From Sphingobium sp. DEHP117 (lineage in GTDB: Bacteria > Pseudomonadota > Alphaproteobacteria > Sphingomonadales > Sphingomonadaceae), in the NCBI RefSeq assembly GCF_030867385.1, contig NZ_JAPFBJ010000001.1, positions 1,054,001 to 1,118,000 of the forward strand: 64,000 bases of DNA. Direction: 5' to 3'. This document shows, piece after piece, positions 19,106 to 30,084 of the stretch. Made by a program: the position numbers and the translations under genes. The notes under the pieces are model-generated. The model was not told the DNA's origin and did no database searches. It worked only from the letters and a program-made list of their open reading frames with translations. Numbering within the stretch: position 1 is the stretch's first letter; every line of letters starts with the position of its first letter.

Positions 19106-19255
19106 TTAGCCAGACCGGGCAGCCAAGGCAAGTTGCGGTAGCTTTTGATGAGGAAATTTTGATCTGATCGGGTGAAATCCGCTGAGGGAACTGTTATCTC
19201 CGCGAAAGATTATATACACCTCGTGGCATAGCCAGCATATCGGAAGGATATTATC

Positions 19256-19855
19256 ATGGCCGACAGCATCGACACACCGCTCGCTCCCAAGCGCCGGGGA
19301 CGCAAGCCCGGATCAGCCAAGGCAGCCGCGCAGGGGGAGTCAGCAGGCAGCTCCACCGATTTTTCTGAATCCGTCAAGCTTGCAGGTGCAGCAGTATCAT
19401 CGGCGAAGAAGACTGCGCGAGCCAAAGTGACAGGCGCAACCGAGAAGGTGAAGGTTGCCACCGGCAAGGTCAAGGCCGCCAAAGAAAGCGTTTCTGCCTT
19501 TGACTGGAAGAAGCAGGCTGAAGATGTCACCGCACAAGCCAGCAAGATGGCTAAGGATACGGCCACCACAGCAAAGACCAAAACCACCAGCGCCATGGAC
19601 GGATTGGCGAAACTCATTACCGAGACCGCCCAGACAGTCGACAGCAAACTCGGTCCTCAATATGGTGATTATGCGCGCAAGGCTGCCAACGCGGTTGCTG
19701 GCGCGGCCAAATCGCTCGACGGCAAGGACGTTGAGGAATTGTTAGGCGATGCCCGCAACTTTGTGCGCAAAAGCCCTGCCGTTGCAATTGGCGCGGCCGC
19801 CATTGCCGGCTATGTTCTCATGCGCCTCGCCAGGGGTTCATCTGACGAAGAGTGA
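19256..19855 (+). CDS. YqjD/ElaB (DUF883)-like protein with C-terminal membrane anchor
   Basis: A 199-residue, Ala/Lys-rich protein: a basic N-terminus (APKRRGRKPGSAKAA), a long helical middle with phasin-like repeats (TEKVKVATGKVKAAKESVSAF), and a C-terminal RNFVRKSPAVAIGAAAIAGYVLMRLAR. That tail is the DUF883/YqjD pattern of an amphipathic arginine followed by a tail anchor. In Escherichia coli, YqjD/ElaB anchor ribosomes to the inner membrane in stationary phase. Equivalence here is by architecture only, and a phasin-like role is an alternative. The stop overlaps the next gene by four bases. Confidence 0.65.
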   Translation: MADSIDTPLAPKRRGRKPGSAKAAAQGESAGSSTDFSESVKLAGAAVSSAKKTARAKVTGATEKVKVATGKVKAAKESVSAFDWKKQAEDVTAQASKMAKDTATTAKTKTTSAMDGLAKLITETAQTVDSKLGPQYGDYARKAANAVAGAAKSLDGKDVEELLGDARNFVRKSPAVAIGAAAIAGYVLMRLARGSSDEE

Positions 19856-20304
19856 ACCTTGCACAAGGTGATGGTGTGAAGAACAGGGATCAATCAGGGT
19901 GGGCGCCAGAGGAGACACCGGAGCAGAGCGTGCCCGGTACCGATGGCGATGGGATCGAAGTGGGGAACGTCCCCCTACCTGAGCTCGCACGTCGCATCGT
20001 TAGCGAAGGTCGGGCGTATGCGACGACTGAAATTGAGCGCCAGCGCGTAAAGGCACTGATCATCGGCAGCGGCGCCAGAGATATGGCATTGCTGGCTCTT
20101 GCTGCGATATTCTTGCTTTTCGGGGTCATGACGGCCCTCGTCGTCGGCTTTGTCTGGATGCTGGCTCCGCTAGTGGGTGTAGCGGGAGCCTTGGCGATCA
20201 CAATCCTCGGAACGCTGTTGATCGTGGCGCTGCTGCTGCTGGCTGCGCGCGCATGCATTCGCCGCGCTGTCCGCATGGCGTTCGGAAATGAGGATAGCGT
20301 ATGA
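19852..20304 (+). CDS. YqjE-like / phage-holin superfamily III membrane protein
   Basis: A 150-residue protein with a soluble, amphipathic N-terminal half (LPELARRIVSEGRAYATTEIERQRVKALIIG) and two membrane segments (about residues 77-103 and 108-132). This is the layout of the YqjE family, also called Actinobacterial Holin-X. The GTG start overlaps the stop of the YqjD-like gene and the stop overlaps the next gene (ATGA). The three-gene order D-E-K matches enterobacterial yqjD-yqjE-yqjK, which supports the assignment even though sequence similarity is weak. Confidence 0.65.
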   Translation: MNLAQGDGVKNRDQSGWAPEETPEQSVPGTDGDGIEVGNVPLPELARRIVSEGRAYATTEIERQRVKALIIGSGARDMALLALAAIFLLFGVMTALVVGFVWMLAPLVGVAGALAITILGTLLIVALLLLAARACIRRAVRMAFGNEDSV

Positions 20305-20672
20305 GCAAAACCTTACTTCCGCCAGAGCCAGATAAATATTTACGAGAGCTGGCTGATCGCGCCCGCGCTCAGCGCAGCGCGCTTCAGCTGAGCATAGCGG
20401 CGATGAACGCAAAACTGCGCCCCTCGCGGCTTCGCACTCGCGCACAGGATCGCATGCTCGACGGAGCTCTCGATACTCTCGCTCAGGCTCAAGCTGCCGT
20501 GGTAAGACACCCTGCCCGTGCCATTGGCCTCGCCGCCTTGATCGGCGCCTTTTTAGCCCGCAAGCCGCTTTGGCGTATGGTCGCGAGCGGCGTGCGAGCG
20601 GGTAAGGATTATGCTGCACGGTTGTATCACGCGCATCGGGAACCGCGCCATGAAGAGGAAGAATATGAGTAG
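20301..20672 (+). CDS. YqjK-like small protein
   Basis: A 123-residue basic helical protein (LRELADRARAQRSALQLSIAAMNAKLRPSRLRTRAQDRM) ending in a short hydrophobic patch (VVRHPARAIGLAALIGAFLARKPLWRMVASG) and an acidic tail (REPRHEEEEYE). Position and general build match YqjK, the third protein of the enterobacterial yqjDEK set; function unknown. It overlaps both neighbours (ATGA at the start, eight bases at the end). Confidence 0.5.
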   Translation: MSKTLLPPEPDKYLRELADRARAQRSALQLSIAAMNAKLRPSRLRTRAQDRMLDGALDTLAQAQAAVVRHPARAIGLAALIGAFLARKPLWRMVASGVRAGKDYAARLYHAHREPRHEEEEYE

Positions 20673-20973
20673 GAATGCCCATGGCGGCCTCCGCCGCGTC
20701 CGCAGTCTCACCAAAAGGAATGTCGAACGAGCCACATCCGGCATTGAACAAGGCGCGAAGCTGGTTCGCGAACGCGCCAAGGCGGCGACCGAAGGCGCAG
20801 GCGAGACGATTGGCGCAGCCAAGCTCAAAGCTGACAAGGCGGCGATAGAGGCCACGCGGGTAATTACGGAGCATCCGCTGGCCGCAGTCGCTGCGGCGGC
20901 GGCCATCGGTGCTCTCGCGGCCAACCTGTTGCCGCGTTTCAGGCGTCGGCGTCCTGCTGAAGGCGATGAATAA
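20665..20973 (+). CDS. Second DUF883-like tail-anchored protein
   Basis: A 102-residue protein with a basic N-terminus, a helical alanine-rich middle (ATSGIEQGAKLVRERAKAATEGAGETIGAAKLKADKAAIEATRVI) and a C-terminal EHPLAAVAAAAAIGALAANLLPRFRRRR. This has the same tail-anchor pattern as the first gene of the operon, at half the size. The ATG at 20665 lies inside the end of the YqjK-like gene. It appears to be a shortened paralogue of the 19256 protein, giving two tail-anchored partners in one operon. Function unknown. Confidence 0.6.
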   Translation: MSRNAHGGLRRVRSLTKRNVERATSGIEQGAKLVRERAKAATEGAGETIGAAKLKADKAAIEATRVITEHPLAAVAAAAAIGALAANLLPRFRRRRPAEGDE

Positions 20974-21019
20974 GCTACACCCAGTTGATTTCGGCAGGAT
21001 CACGGCCTAGACGGGGCTT

Positions 21020-21253
21020 ATGAGCAAGATGCACCTCGTCATGGGCGGGCGCGTAAAAGACCCCCGCACGCTAGATTTCGAAGATCTGGAAGCTATCGAC
21101 CTAGTGGGCGTATTTCCCGATTTTGCTGCGGCCGAGAAGGCCTGGCGCGGCGCGGCGCAACGGACCGTCGATGATGCCGAGATGAAATATGTGATCGTCC
21201 ACCTGCACCGGCTGCTCGATCCGGCGGCGGAAACAGGGGATCACTCTCACTGA
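21020..21253 (+). CDS. DUF4170 family protein
   Basis: A 77-residue soluble protein (MHLVMGGRVKDPRTLDFEDLEAIDLVGVFPDFAAAEKAWRGAAQRTVDDAEMKYVIVHLHRLLDP) matching the small alphaproteobacterial DUF4170 family. The function of the family is not known. It starts 46 bases after the YqjDEK-like operon and ends three bases before the convergent rhomboid gene, so it may be the last gene of that operon. Confidence 0.8.
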   Translation: MSKMHLVMGGRVKDPRTLDFEDLEAIDLVGVFPDFAAAEKAWRGAAQRTVDDAEMKYVIVHLHRLLDPAAETGDHSH

Positions 21254-21256
21254 CAG

Positions 21257-21943
21257 CTATTGGCGTGATGCGCGCCCCCCGAACCGGATTTTCAGCAACG
21301 GCCGCGTCAACAGCAAGCCCGCGATAAATCCGCCGATATGCGCGCCGATCGCAACTTCTGCGTTGCCTGTCCCCAAGCCCAGAGTCCCGGCGCTGGACGC
21401 GATCCCAATCAGAAACTGCAACATCGTCCACCCCGCACCGAGCCATAGCATGCGTACGACACTGGCCGGGAACGGGCCCCAAGCCTTGACTTCCCTGTTA
21501 CCGAACAGGAGCGCGTAGGCGCCGATGACAGCCGAGATCGCTCCACTCGCACCGATCATCGGTACAGCTATCTGCGGACCCAAGGCCCACTGACCGAATG
21601 CCGCAGCATACGCCCCGCCTACATAAAGCGGGATCATTAGCCGACCGCCGACAACTTCTTCTACCTGTCGGCCGCAGAACACGAGCATCAGCATGTTGAA
21701 ACCGAGGTGCAACCAGCCGCCGTGGAGGAGCGCAGAGCTGAGCGGCGTCAGCCAAACAGGAACTGTCGGGAAGCTCAGCCCTGCATGCGCCAGCAAATCG
21801 GGCTGAGCTACTCGTGCAGGAATAAACCCGGCCGCATACGCTAGCTCCGCCTCATAACCACTCATCCGCGCAAGCAAGAACACCCCAACTGTCACCATGG
21901 CAATGGCCATCACGATGCCAGAAATAGATGAAGCGGGCCGCAT
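21257..21943 (-). CDS. Rhomboid family intramembrane serine protease
   Basis: A 228-residue six- or seven-pass membrane protein. The rhomboid signature is complete: HLGFNMLML (HxxxN), the catalytic serine in GASGAISAVIGAY, and the catalytic histidine in IGAHIGGFIAGLLL. Such proteases cut transmembrane substrates within the inner membrane; the substrate here is unknown. The N-terminus opens directly with a membrane segment. It lies 36 bases downstream of greA on the same strand, so co-transcription is possible. Confidence 0.92.
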   Translation of the reverse strand: MRPASSISGIVMAIAMVTVGVFLLARMSGYEAELAYAAGFIPARVAQPDLLAHAGLSFPTVPVWLTPLSSALLHGGWLHLGFNMLMLVFCGRQVEEVVGGRLMIPLYVGGAYAAAFGQWALGPQIAVPMIGASGAISAVIGAYALLFGNREVKAWGPFPASVVRMLWLGAGWTMLQFLIGIASSAGTLGLGTGNAEVAIGAHIGGFIAGLLLTRPLLKIRFGGRASRQ

Positions 21944-21979
21944 GGGCTTCAGTTCAGCGTAACAGGTCGCAGAGCGCGG

Positions 21980-22456
21980 TCAGATGAACTCGATTTTCTC
22001 GACGCCGTAATATTTCTCGCCCGCAGGTACGACGACTTCGATATCGTCGCCCACCTGCTTGCCAATCAGTGCACGGCCAAGCGGACTGTTATACGAGATC
22101 ATGCCAAGCTTGGCGTCCGCCTCGGCCTGGCCGACAATCTGATAACGCACCGGCTTGTCATCCTCGTCCAGCAGAGTGACTGTCGCGCCGAACACGATCT
22201 TGTCACCCGACAGCGTCTTGGGATCGATTACCTGCGCGCGCGAGAGCTTGTCTTCCAGGTCGGCGATGGACGCTTCAACCTGACCCTGCCGCTCTTTCGC
22301 GGCGTGATATTCGGCGTTCTCAGAGAGGTCTCCGTGCGCACGCGCTTCTTCGATGGCATCGACGATCTGGGGGCGCTCGGCCTTGAGGGTACGCAGCTGT
22401 TCATTCAGCTTCTCGTACCCTATCGCCAGCATCGGCATTTTCTCAACAGTCGCCAT
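21980..22456 (-). CDS. greA: Transcription elongation factor GreA
   Basis: GreA rescues backtracked RNA polymerase by stimulating transcript cleavage. The 158-residue protein has the N-terminal coiled coil with [38 protein letters not shown]; the acidic tip residues and [13 protein letters not shown] are the family hallmark. The C-terminal FKBP-like domain ends [38 protein letters not shown]. It follows carB on the same strand with an 85-base gap; carB-greA is a common alphaproteobacterial order. Confidence 0.97.
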   Translation of the reverse strand: MATVEKMPMLAIGYEKLNEQLRTLKAERPQIVDAIEEARAHGDLSENAEYHAAKERQGQVEASIADLEDKLSRAQVIDPKTLSGDKIVFGATVTLLDEDDKPVRYQIVGQAEADAKLGMISYNSPLGRALIGKQVGDDIEVVVPAGEKYYGVEKIEFI

Positions 22457-22541
22457 CTGAAAGTCCCCAATAAAACAGCGTGCCGGCTGCTCAAAGCGCC
22501 GACGAGTGATCTCAATCCTGAGCGGAATTTTCTAGTCAGGG

Positions 22542-25859
<3,318 letters not shown>

Positions 25860-25886
25860 TGAATATTTCGCTATCATTGATTACAT

Positions 25887-25903
25887 TGATTGCATTGCAA
25901 TCA
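25887..25903. promoter_or_regulatory. Inverted repeat, candidate FitA/VapB operator
   Basis: TGATTGC-ATT-GCAATCA is an inverted repeat with two seven-base arms. It ends eight bases before the antitoxin ATG and starts 27 bases before the divergent carB ATG. Ribbon-helix-helix antitoxins of this family autoregulate by binding such dyads. Because the site lies between two divergent starts, binding could also affect transcription into carB. Confidence 0.6.
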
Positions 25904-25911
25904 TAAGGTGT

Positions 25912-26166
25912 ATGACCGTGGGTGCTATCACGATCCGAAAAATTGACGACGCCTTGAAACAAGCAATGCGAGAGGAAGCCGCCGCCAATGGCCGATCCAT
26001 TGAGGCCGAGGTGCGCGCCTTGCTCGAGCGCACTTACGGAGCGCGGGGCGGCGATGGTCGCAGACCGGGTGAAGGCCGCATGGAATATCTGCTGCGCATC
26101 GCGCCCGATATGACCGGGTTCGAATTGCCTGAACGACAGTCTATCCGTGAACCACGCTTTCCGTGA
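25912..26166 (+). CDS. FitA/VapB-type antitoxin, ribbon-helix-helix
   Basis: An 84-residue DNA-binding antitoxin. MGAITIRKIDDALKQAMREEAAANGRSIEAEVRALLERTY-type sequence at residues 1-45 is the ribbon-helix-helix fold of the FitA/'plasmid stability' group; here it opens MTVGAITIRKIDD. The C-terminal tail (RRPGEGRMEYLLRIAPDMTGFELPERQ) would wrap the toxin. The ATG at 25912 is chosen for the domain boundary; the open frame upstream runs into carB antisense. The stop overlaps the toxin start (GTGA), the usual coupling of these pairs. Confidence 0.88.
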   Translation: MTVGAITIRKIDDALKQAMREEAAANGRSIEAEVRALLERTYGARGGDGRRPGEGRMEYLLRIAPDMTGFELPERQSIREPRFP

Positions 26167-26576
26167 TTCTGGTCGATTCCAATATCTGGCGTCAGACGGA
26201 GAATCCCGGTGGCAACCCCACGGTCCAGCAATGGCTGTCCGACAACGATGCAAACCTCGCGCTATCGGCAGTCGTCCTTGGTGAAATGCACTTTGGCATG
26301 AAACTGATGCCCGAAGGAAAGCGAAAGACTGACATTGCCCAATGGCTTGAGCAACTCTCCCGTTCTTTCGAAGGCTCCATCGTGTCATTCGATCGAGATT
26401 GCGCTGTAGCCTTTGGCGAACTCGCCGCTCATGAGAAGAGGGCAGGTCGCAATCCGTCGACGATTGACCTACAAATCGCTGCGCAAGCGATAACGCATCG
26501 GATGTCGATAGCGACCCGCAATGTGAAGGATTTCGCGCATAGCGGCGTGACACTAATAAACCCCTGGGAAGCATGA
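26163..26576 (+). CDS. FitB/VapC-type PIN-domain toxin ribonuclease
   Basis: A 137-residue PIN-domain protein expected to cleave RNA, such as tRNA, when freed from its antitoxin. The acidic active-site residues are in place: Asp in ILVDSNIW near the N-terminus, Glu in SAVVLGEMHFGMK, and Asp in PSTIDLQIAAQAI and TRNVKDF. GTG start, overlapping the antitoxin. The gene ends only seven bases before the first carB-start relic. The pair is wedged between carB and its normal upstream partners and is read opposite to carB. Confidence 0.9.
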   Translation: MILVDSNIWRQTENPGGNPTVQQWLSDNDANLALSAVVLGEMHFGMKLMPEGKRKTDIAQWLEQLSRSFEGSIVSFDRDCAVAFGELAAHEKRAGRNPSTIDLQIAAQAITHRMSIATRNVKDFAHSGVTLINPWEA

Positions 26577-26610
26577 CACCACGCTCCGCCTTCGGGCCTG
26601 CGTCGATAAG

Positions 26611-26643
26611 AGGCAAGGAGGATATGTCAGTTCGTTTGGGCAT
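26611..26643 (-). repeat. carB 5'-end relic 1
   Basis: A decayed copy of the carB start: 25 of its first 27 bases equal those of carB (ATG CCC AAA CGA ACT GAC...), encoding MPKRTDISS identically, then LPLIDAGP against ILIIGAGP. It is in the same orientation as carB, 784 bases upstream. The open frame starting here runs antisense through the toxin-antitoxin genes and is not a real protein. Confidence 0.75.
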
Positions 26644-26673
26644 TATGCTCTCATTGCCTTATGAGGACTGTCG

Positions 26674-26725
26674 CCCCTCTCCCCTTGCGGGAGAGGGTGG
26701 TCGCGAAGCGACCGGGTGAGGGGGA
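26674..26725. repeat. REP-like palindromic repeat left of DUF559 gene
   Basis: About 52 bases: CCCTCTCC...GGGAGAGGG hairpin, then TCGCGAAGCGA hairpin, then CGGGTGAGGGGG. The same module in inverted orientation lies at 27053-27107, so the two bracket the DUF559 gene. This repeat type is widespread in alphaproteobacterial genomes. Confidence 0.7.
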
Positions 26726-26728
26726 AAA

Positions 26729-27073
26729 GTGACCGACTTCGCGAAACAGCAGGCGCGCTGCCTGCGCCGGGACGCTACCGATGCAGAGACGCTGCTTTGG
26801 GCGCGGCTGCGCAACCGGCAGCTTTATGGCGCGAAATTCCGCAGGCAGGTGCCCATTGGCCGCTTCATTGCGGATTTCCTCTGTTTTGAGGCGCGGCTGA
26901 TCGTGGAAGCGGATGGCGGGCATCATAGCGTTGAGGCTGACGCCGAGCGCACCGCCTTCCTCGAAGCGCAGGGTTTCACGGTCATCCGCTTCTGGAACCA
27001 TGAGGTGCTGGGCAATATCGACGGCGTGCTGGAAACGATAGCGAGGCACCTGCCCCCTCACCCGACGCGCTGA
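26729..27073 (+). CDS. DUF559 (Vsr-like endonuclease fold) protein
   Basis: A 114-residue protein of the DUF559 family, related to very-short-patch-repair endonucleases. ATDAETLLWARLRNRQLYGAKFRRQVPIGRFIADFLCFEARLIVEADGGHH shows the family's DF...E-D-G-x-H core, followed by FLEAQGFTVIRFWNHEVL. GTG start right after the left REP; the last codons (PPHPTR) already lie in the right REP. No biological role is established for these small proteins. Tight bracketing by inverted REPs suggests gene and repeats moved as one unit. It is read opposite to carA and carB. Confidence 0.85.
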   Translation: MTDFAKQQARCLRRDATDAETLLWARLRNRQLYGAKFRRQVPIGRFIADFLCFEARLIVEADGGHHSVEADAERTAFLEAQGFTVIRFWNHEVLGNIDGVLETIARHLPPHPTR

Positions 27074-27107
27074 CGCGCGCCACCCTCTCCCGCGGGGGGG
27101 AGAGGGT
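27053..27107. repeat. REP-like palindromic repeat right of DUF559 gene
   Basis: The inverted counterpart of the repeat at 26674-26725: CCCCCTCACCCG, a GACGCGCTGACGCGC hairpin, and CCCTCTCCCGCGGGGGGGAGAGGG. It overlaps the last codons of the DUF559 gene and ends three bases before carB-start relic 2. Confidence 0.7.
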
Positions 27108-27109
27108 TT

Positions 27110-27142
27110 GGACAATGAGGAGATGTTAGGGATTAGGGGCAT
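27110..27142 (-). repeat. carB 5'-end relic 2 (oldest)
   Basis: A weaker copy of the carB start (22 of 33 bases by eye; MPLIPNISSL against [10 protein letters not shown]). Its ATG overlaps the TAA of the upstream lipoprotein gene as TAATG. That is the coupling an operon gene would have had, so this is the likely original position of carB. Confidence 0.55.
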
Positions 27143-27408
27143 TAGCGAGTTACCAGCAAACCTAGTCTCTTGAAGTGATCATAAATACACTGCTCTTTAG
27201 CTTCGTGATTTGGAACAGTTTTCGGAACATAAGCCGCCCAAGCATCTCCAGCCTCTGTTGGCTCGAAGTTAGGCACTCCACATTTAGCAGCTGCCTCTAT
27301 TATCTCAGTTCTACCCGCCCAGCATTGAGCGCCACCATCTATGCAGAGTCGTTCCGAACAAGCTGATAAAGAAAGCAGCGAGAGAGAAATTATATTCAGT
27401 CTCTTCAT
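27142..27408 (-). CDS. Small putative lipoprotein coupled to carA
   Basis: An 88-residue protein with a signal peptide and lipobox (LSLLSLSACS, cysteine at residue 17), then four more cysteines (CIDGG, QCWAG, KCGVP, QCIYD), which could form two disulfides. No family is recognised. The start overlaps the carA stop by four bases (ATGA), so it is translated with carA. Codon use is more AT-rich than carA, hinting at a separate origin. The stop overlaps the oldest carB relic (TAATG). Confidence 0.65.
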   Translation of the reverse strand: MKRLNIISLSLLSLSACSERLCIDGGAQCWAGRTEIIEAAAKCGVPNFEPTEAGDAWAAYVPKTVPNHEAKEQCIYDHFKRLGLLVTR

Positions 27409-28562
27409 CCCAATCCTCCCACAAACTTCTCGAACAGGTAGAAGCTGTCCTGCGGGCCGGGGGAGGCTTCGGGGTGATATTGCACACCGAAGGCGTTCTT
27501 GTCGGTGAAGGCGATGCCGCAGTTGGAGCCATCGAACAGGCTCACATGCGTTTCCTTTACGTTGTTGGGCAGGCTCGCCGCATCCACCGCGAAGCCGTGG
27601 TTCATGCTGGTGATCTCGACCACATTCTTTTCCAGATGCTTGACCGGGTGGTTCGCGCCGCGATGGCCCTGATGCATCTTGATCGTCTTCGCACCCGCCG
27701 CCAGCGCCAGCATCTGGTGGCCCAAGCAGATGCCGAAGATCGGCATGTTGGCGTCCAAGAGCTTGCGGATCACCGGCACCGCATATTCGCCTGTCGCCGC
27801 CGGATCGCCGGGGCCGTTGGAGAGGAACACGCCCGCGGGATTGAGCGCCATGATGTCGTCATAGCTCGCCGTGGCGGGCAGCACGGTGACGCGCGCGCCG
27901 GCTTTTACCAGCGAGCGGAAGATATTGTCCTTCGCGCCATAATCTATGGCAACGACGTGGGGCTTCTCGCTCCCCTCGCCTTGGGCATAACCCTGCCCCA
28001 GCGTCCACGCGCCGCCTTCCCATGCGCGGTGCTGGCCCGTTACCGTGAGCGCGAGGTCCATGCCTTCCAGCCCCGGCCAGCTCTTGGCCTTGTCATGCAG
28101 GGCGGCGAGATCGAACTTGCCCGCCGGATCATGTGCGATCACGGCGTTAGGCGCGCCTTGCATCCTGATGCGCCGGGTGAGTGCGCGGGTATCCACGCCG
28201 GAAATGCCGATGCGCCCGGTCTGCGCCATCCAGGCGTCGAACCCCTGCACATTGCGGAAGTTGCTCGGTTCGGTCACATCCTCACGCACGATGCAGCCGA
28301 GCGCGTGCGGCGCCTCGCGCTCCACATCCTCCGGGTTGGTGCCGACATTGCCGATGTGCGGGAAAGTGAAGGTGATGATCTGCCCGGCGTAGCTCGGGTC
28401 GGTCATGATCTCCTGATAGCCGGTGATCGCGGTGTTGAAGCACACCTCGCCCACCGCATCGCCGACCGCGCCAAAGCCCCGGCCAAAGACGCAGGTGCCA
28501 TCCGCCAATACCAATACCCCGGTCGCTCCTTTAGGCGTGATTGGGTATTTGGCGGTTGCCAT
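27405..28562 (-). CDS. carA: Carbamoyl-phosphate synthase small subunit
   Basis: CarA is the glutamine amidotransferase subunit that supplies ammonia to CarB. The 385-residue protein has an N-terminal CPSase domain (GATGVLVLADGTCVFGRGFGAVG; TDPSYAGQIITFTFPHIGNVGTN) and a class-I glutaminase domain. The nucleophile is in PIFGICLGHQMLALA and the His-Glu pair is in GVQYHPEASPGPQDS. Its partner carB lies downstream on the same strand but behind a lipoprotein gene and two oppositely oriented islets. carB may therefore need its own promoter. Confidence 0.97.
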   Translation of the reverse strand: MATAKYPITPKGATGVLVLADGTCVFGRGFGAVGDAVGEVCFNTAITGYQEIMTDPSYAGQIITFTFPHIGNVGTNPEDVEREAPHALGCIVREDVTEPSNFRNVQGFDAWMAQTGRIGISGVDTRALTRRIRMQGAPNAVIAHDPAGKFDLAALHDKAKSWPGLEGMDLALTVTGQHRAWEGGAWTLGQGYAQGEGSEKPHVVAIDYGAKDNIFRSLVKAGARVTVLPATASYDDIMALNPAGVFLSNGPGDPAATGEYAVPVIRKLLDANMPIFGICLGHQMLALAAGAKTIKMHQGHRGANHPVKHLEKNVVEITSMNHGFAVDAASLPNNVKETHVSLFDGSNCGIAFTDKNAFGVQYHPEASPGPQDSFYLFEKFVGGLG

Positions 28563-28754
28563 GGTCGTTCGTTCCTTGCTTTTGCTCTGTGGGCTTTTGC
28601 TTTGTGTTGGGCAGCGCTTCTTCGCTCAAGAAACGCAGGCTAAACGGCCGGTTCCCTATGCGCTTGGGCCGGTGCGGTCAATGACTGTTAAAAAATGATT
28701 TCGCCGTTATAGGTGGTCCTTTATTCCAGCATTCATCTAAGGATTCGCACCGTC

Positions 28755-29207
28755 ATGATCCGTGACGATATCAAGGCCGCGCAAATCGAGGCGATGAAGG
28801 GCGGCGACAAGGAACGCCTTGCCGCCGTGCGCCTCATCCTCGCCAAACTGAAGGACCGGGACATCGAGCTGCGCACCGCATCCCAGGTGCCGGAGGATGA
28901 TGCGATCGTCGTCGATGTATTGCAAAAGATGGTCAAGCAGCGGCGCGAATCGATTGCAATGTATGAGCAGGGCGGCCGCGCCGAGCTGGCGGCGAAGGAG
29001 CAGGCCGAGCTTGACGTGATCGAGAGCTTCCTGCCGCGACAGCTGAGCGAGGACGAGACCAAGGCGGCGATCGAGGCGATCAAGGCCGAAGTCGGCGCCG
29101 CGTCCGTCAAGGATATGGGGCGCGTGATGGCGCTGTTGAAGGAACGCCACGGCACCGTAATCGACATGAGCAAGGCGAGCGGCCTCGTGAAGGCGGCGCT
29201 GGCCTGA
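28755..29207 (+). CDS. GatB/YqeY domain-containing protein
   Basis: A 150-residue cytoplasmic protein of the YqeY family. It shares the tail domain of GatB, the tRNA-dependent amidotransferase subunit, and probably binds tRNA. The pattern MIRDDIKAAQIEAMKGGDKERLAAVRLILAKLKDRDIE...ESFLPRQLSEDETKAAIEAI...MGRVMALLKERHGTVIDMSKASGLVKAAL is characteristic. The ATG at 28755 begins the conserved MIRDDIK; the upstream 14 codons are not used. It diverges from carA across about 190 bases. The molecular role of the family is unproven. Confidence 0.92.
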   Translation: MIRDDIKAAQIEAMKGGDKERLAAVRLILAKLKDRDIELRTASQVPEDDAIVVDVLQKMVKQRRESIAMYEQGGRAELAAKEQAELDVIESFLPRQLSEDETKAAIEAIKAEVGAASVKDMGRVMALLKERHGTVIDMSKASGLVKAALA

Positions 29208-29216
29208 GCCTGCCGG

Positions 29217-29996
29217 TCAGAAGCCGGGCGGCAGGAATGCCTCCATCGGCCGCTGCGCGCCCGGCGTGCCCGCGACGACAGCCTGCGTGACGGCGGCGCC
29301 CCAGTCGCTGAAGGCCAGCACATCGGCAACAAGCTGAGTGAGGAGAATGGCGCCGATACCCCACGCCCAGGCGGGGTGAACGCGGCCTGTGCGGCGCTTG
29401 TCCGCAATCATGCCCGCTATTGGGAACACCAGAACGAGCATCGTCGTCCCCAGCCATGCGTAAGGGATCATGTATGGCAGTGGCAACAGGCGGCCAATGC
29501 CGGGGTTGACCAGAAGCGCCATCCCGGTGAGCATCAGGCGCGGGTGCCAGCCGGTGCTGCGCGGCATGCGCAGTGCCGTGATCGTCAGTATCGCGAACAA
29601 CACCAGCATCATGCAGTTGCTGAACAGGAACTCGCGCTGGTCGAAGAAAGGCGGCCCGCCCATGCGCCGCATCGAGGTGAGCAGCATGGCGATACCCAGC
29701 ACGACCATCGCCGGCGCCCAGGCATAAGCAACCTTCCCCAGCGCGCGATGCAGCCGGATATGGCCCCGCGCTATCGTGAAGGTCTGCGCAAGATACAGTG
29801 CCACCCAACCGAAAAAGACGAGGGCGTGGACGTGATAGATGGGCGGGACGGCAAAGGTGGACCGGCCCATCGCCAGATTGACGGAAAATCCGGCAACGAT
29901 CACTAGCCCCATGATGACGGCGCAGATCGTGAAAAACGAAGACTCGGCGGGGCGGGCGCTGCTGTCCGTCGATGCCGCGCTGCTCGCTGTTGCCAT
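29217..29996 (-). CDS. Seven-pass membrane protein, uncharacterised
   Basis: A 259-residue integral membrane protein with about seven hydrophobic segments after a short Ser/Ala-rich N-terminus. Several histidines lie at membrane edges (PPIYHVHALVFFGWVALYLAQTF; GHIRLHRALGKVAYAW; GWHPRLMLTGMALLV), a pattern seen in cytochrome-b-like or DUF2306-like families, but I do not recognise the exact family. It is convergent with the GatB/YqeY gene (nine bases apart) and divergent from dnaG. Confidence 0.7.
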   Translation of the reverse strand: MATASSAASTDSSARPAESSFFTICAVIMGLVIVAGFSVNLAMGRSTFAVPPIYHVHALVFFGWVALYLAQTFTIARGHIRLHRALGKVAYAWAPAMVVLGIAMLLTSMRRMGGPPFFDQREFLFSNCMMLVLFAILTITALRMPRSTGWHPRLMLTGMALLVNPGIGRLLPLPYMIPYAWLGTTMLVLVFPIAGMIADKRRTGRVHPAWAWGIGAILLTQLVADVLAFSDWGAAVTQAVVAGTPGAQRPMEAFLPPGF

Positions 29997-30084
29997 AGTT
30001 GCTCTCCCCCGGCTGTTTTGATTTATATACCGTTATTGACGATTGAAACCAGCCCGTTTCGGAGGTAGACAGGTATAATAGGCC

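Noticed and set aside
26651..27142. A 163-codon minus-strand frame opening MPLIPNISSL
   Set aside because: It runs through both REP modules and antisense to the DUF559 gene. Only its first codons matter, as carB relic 2.
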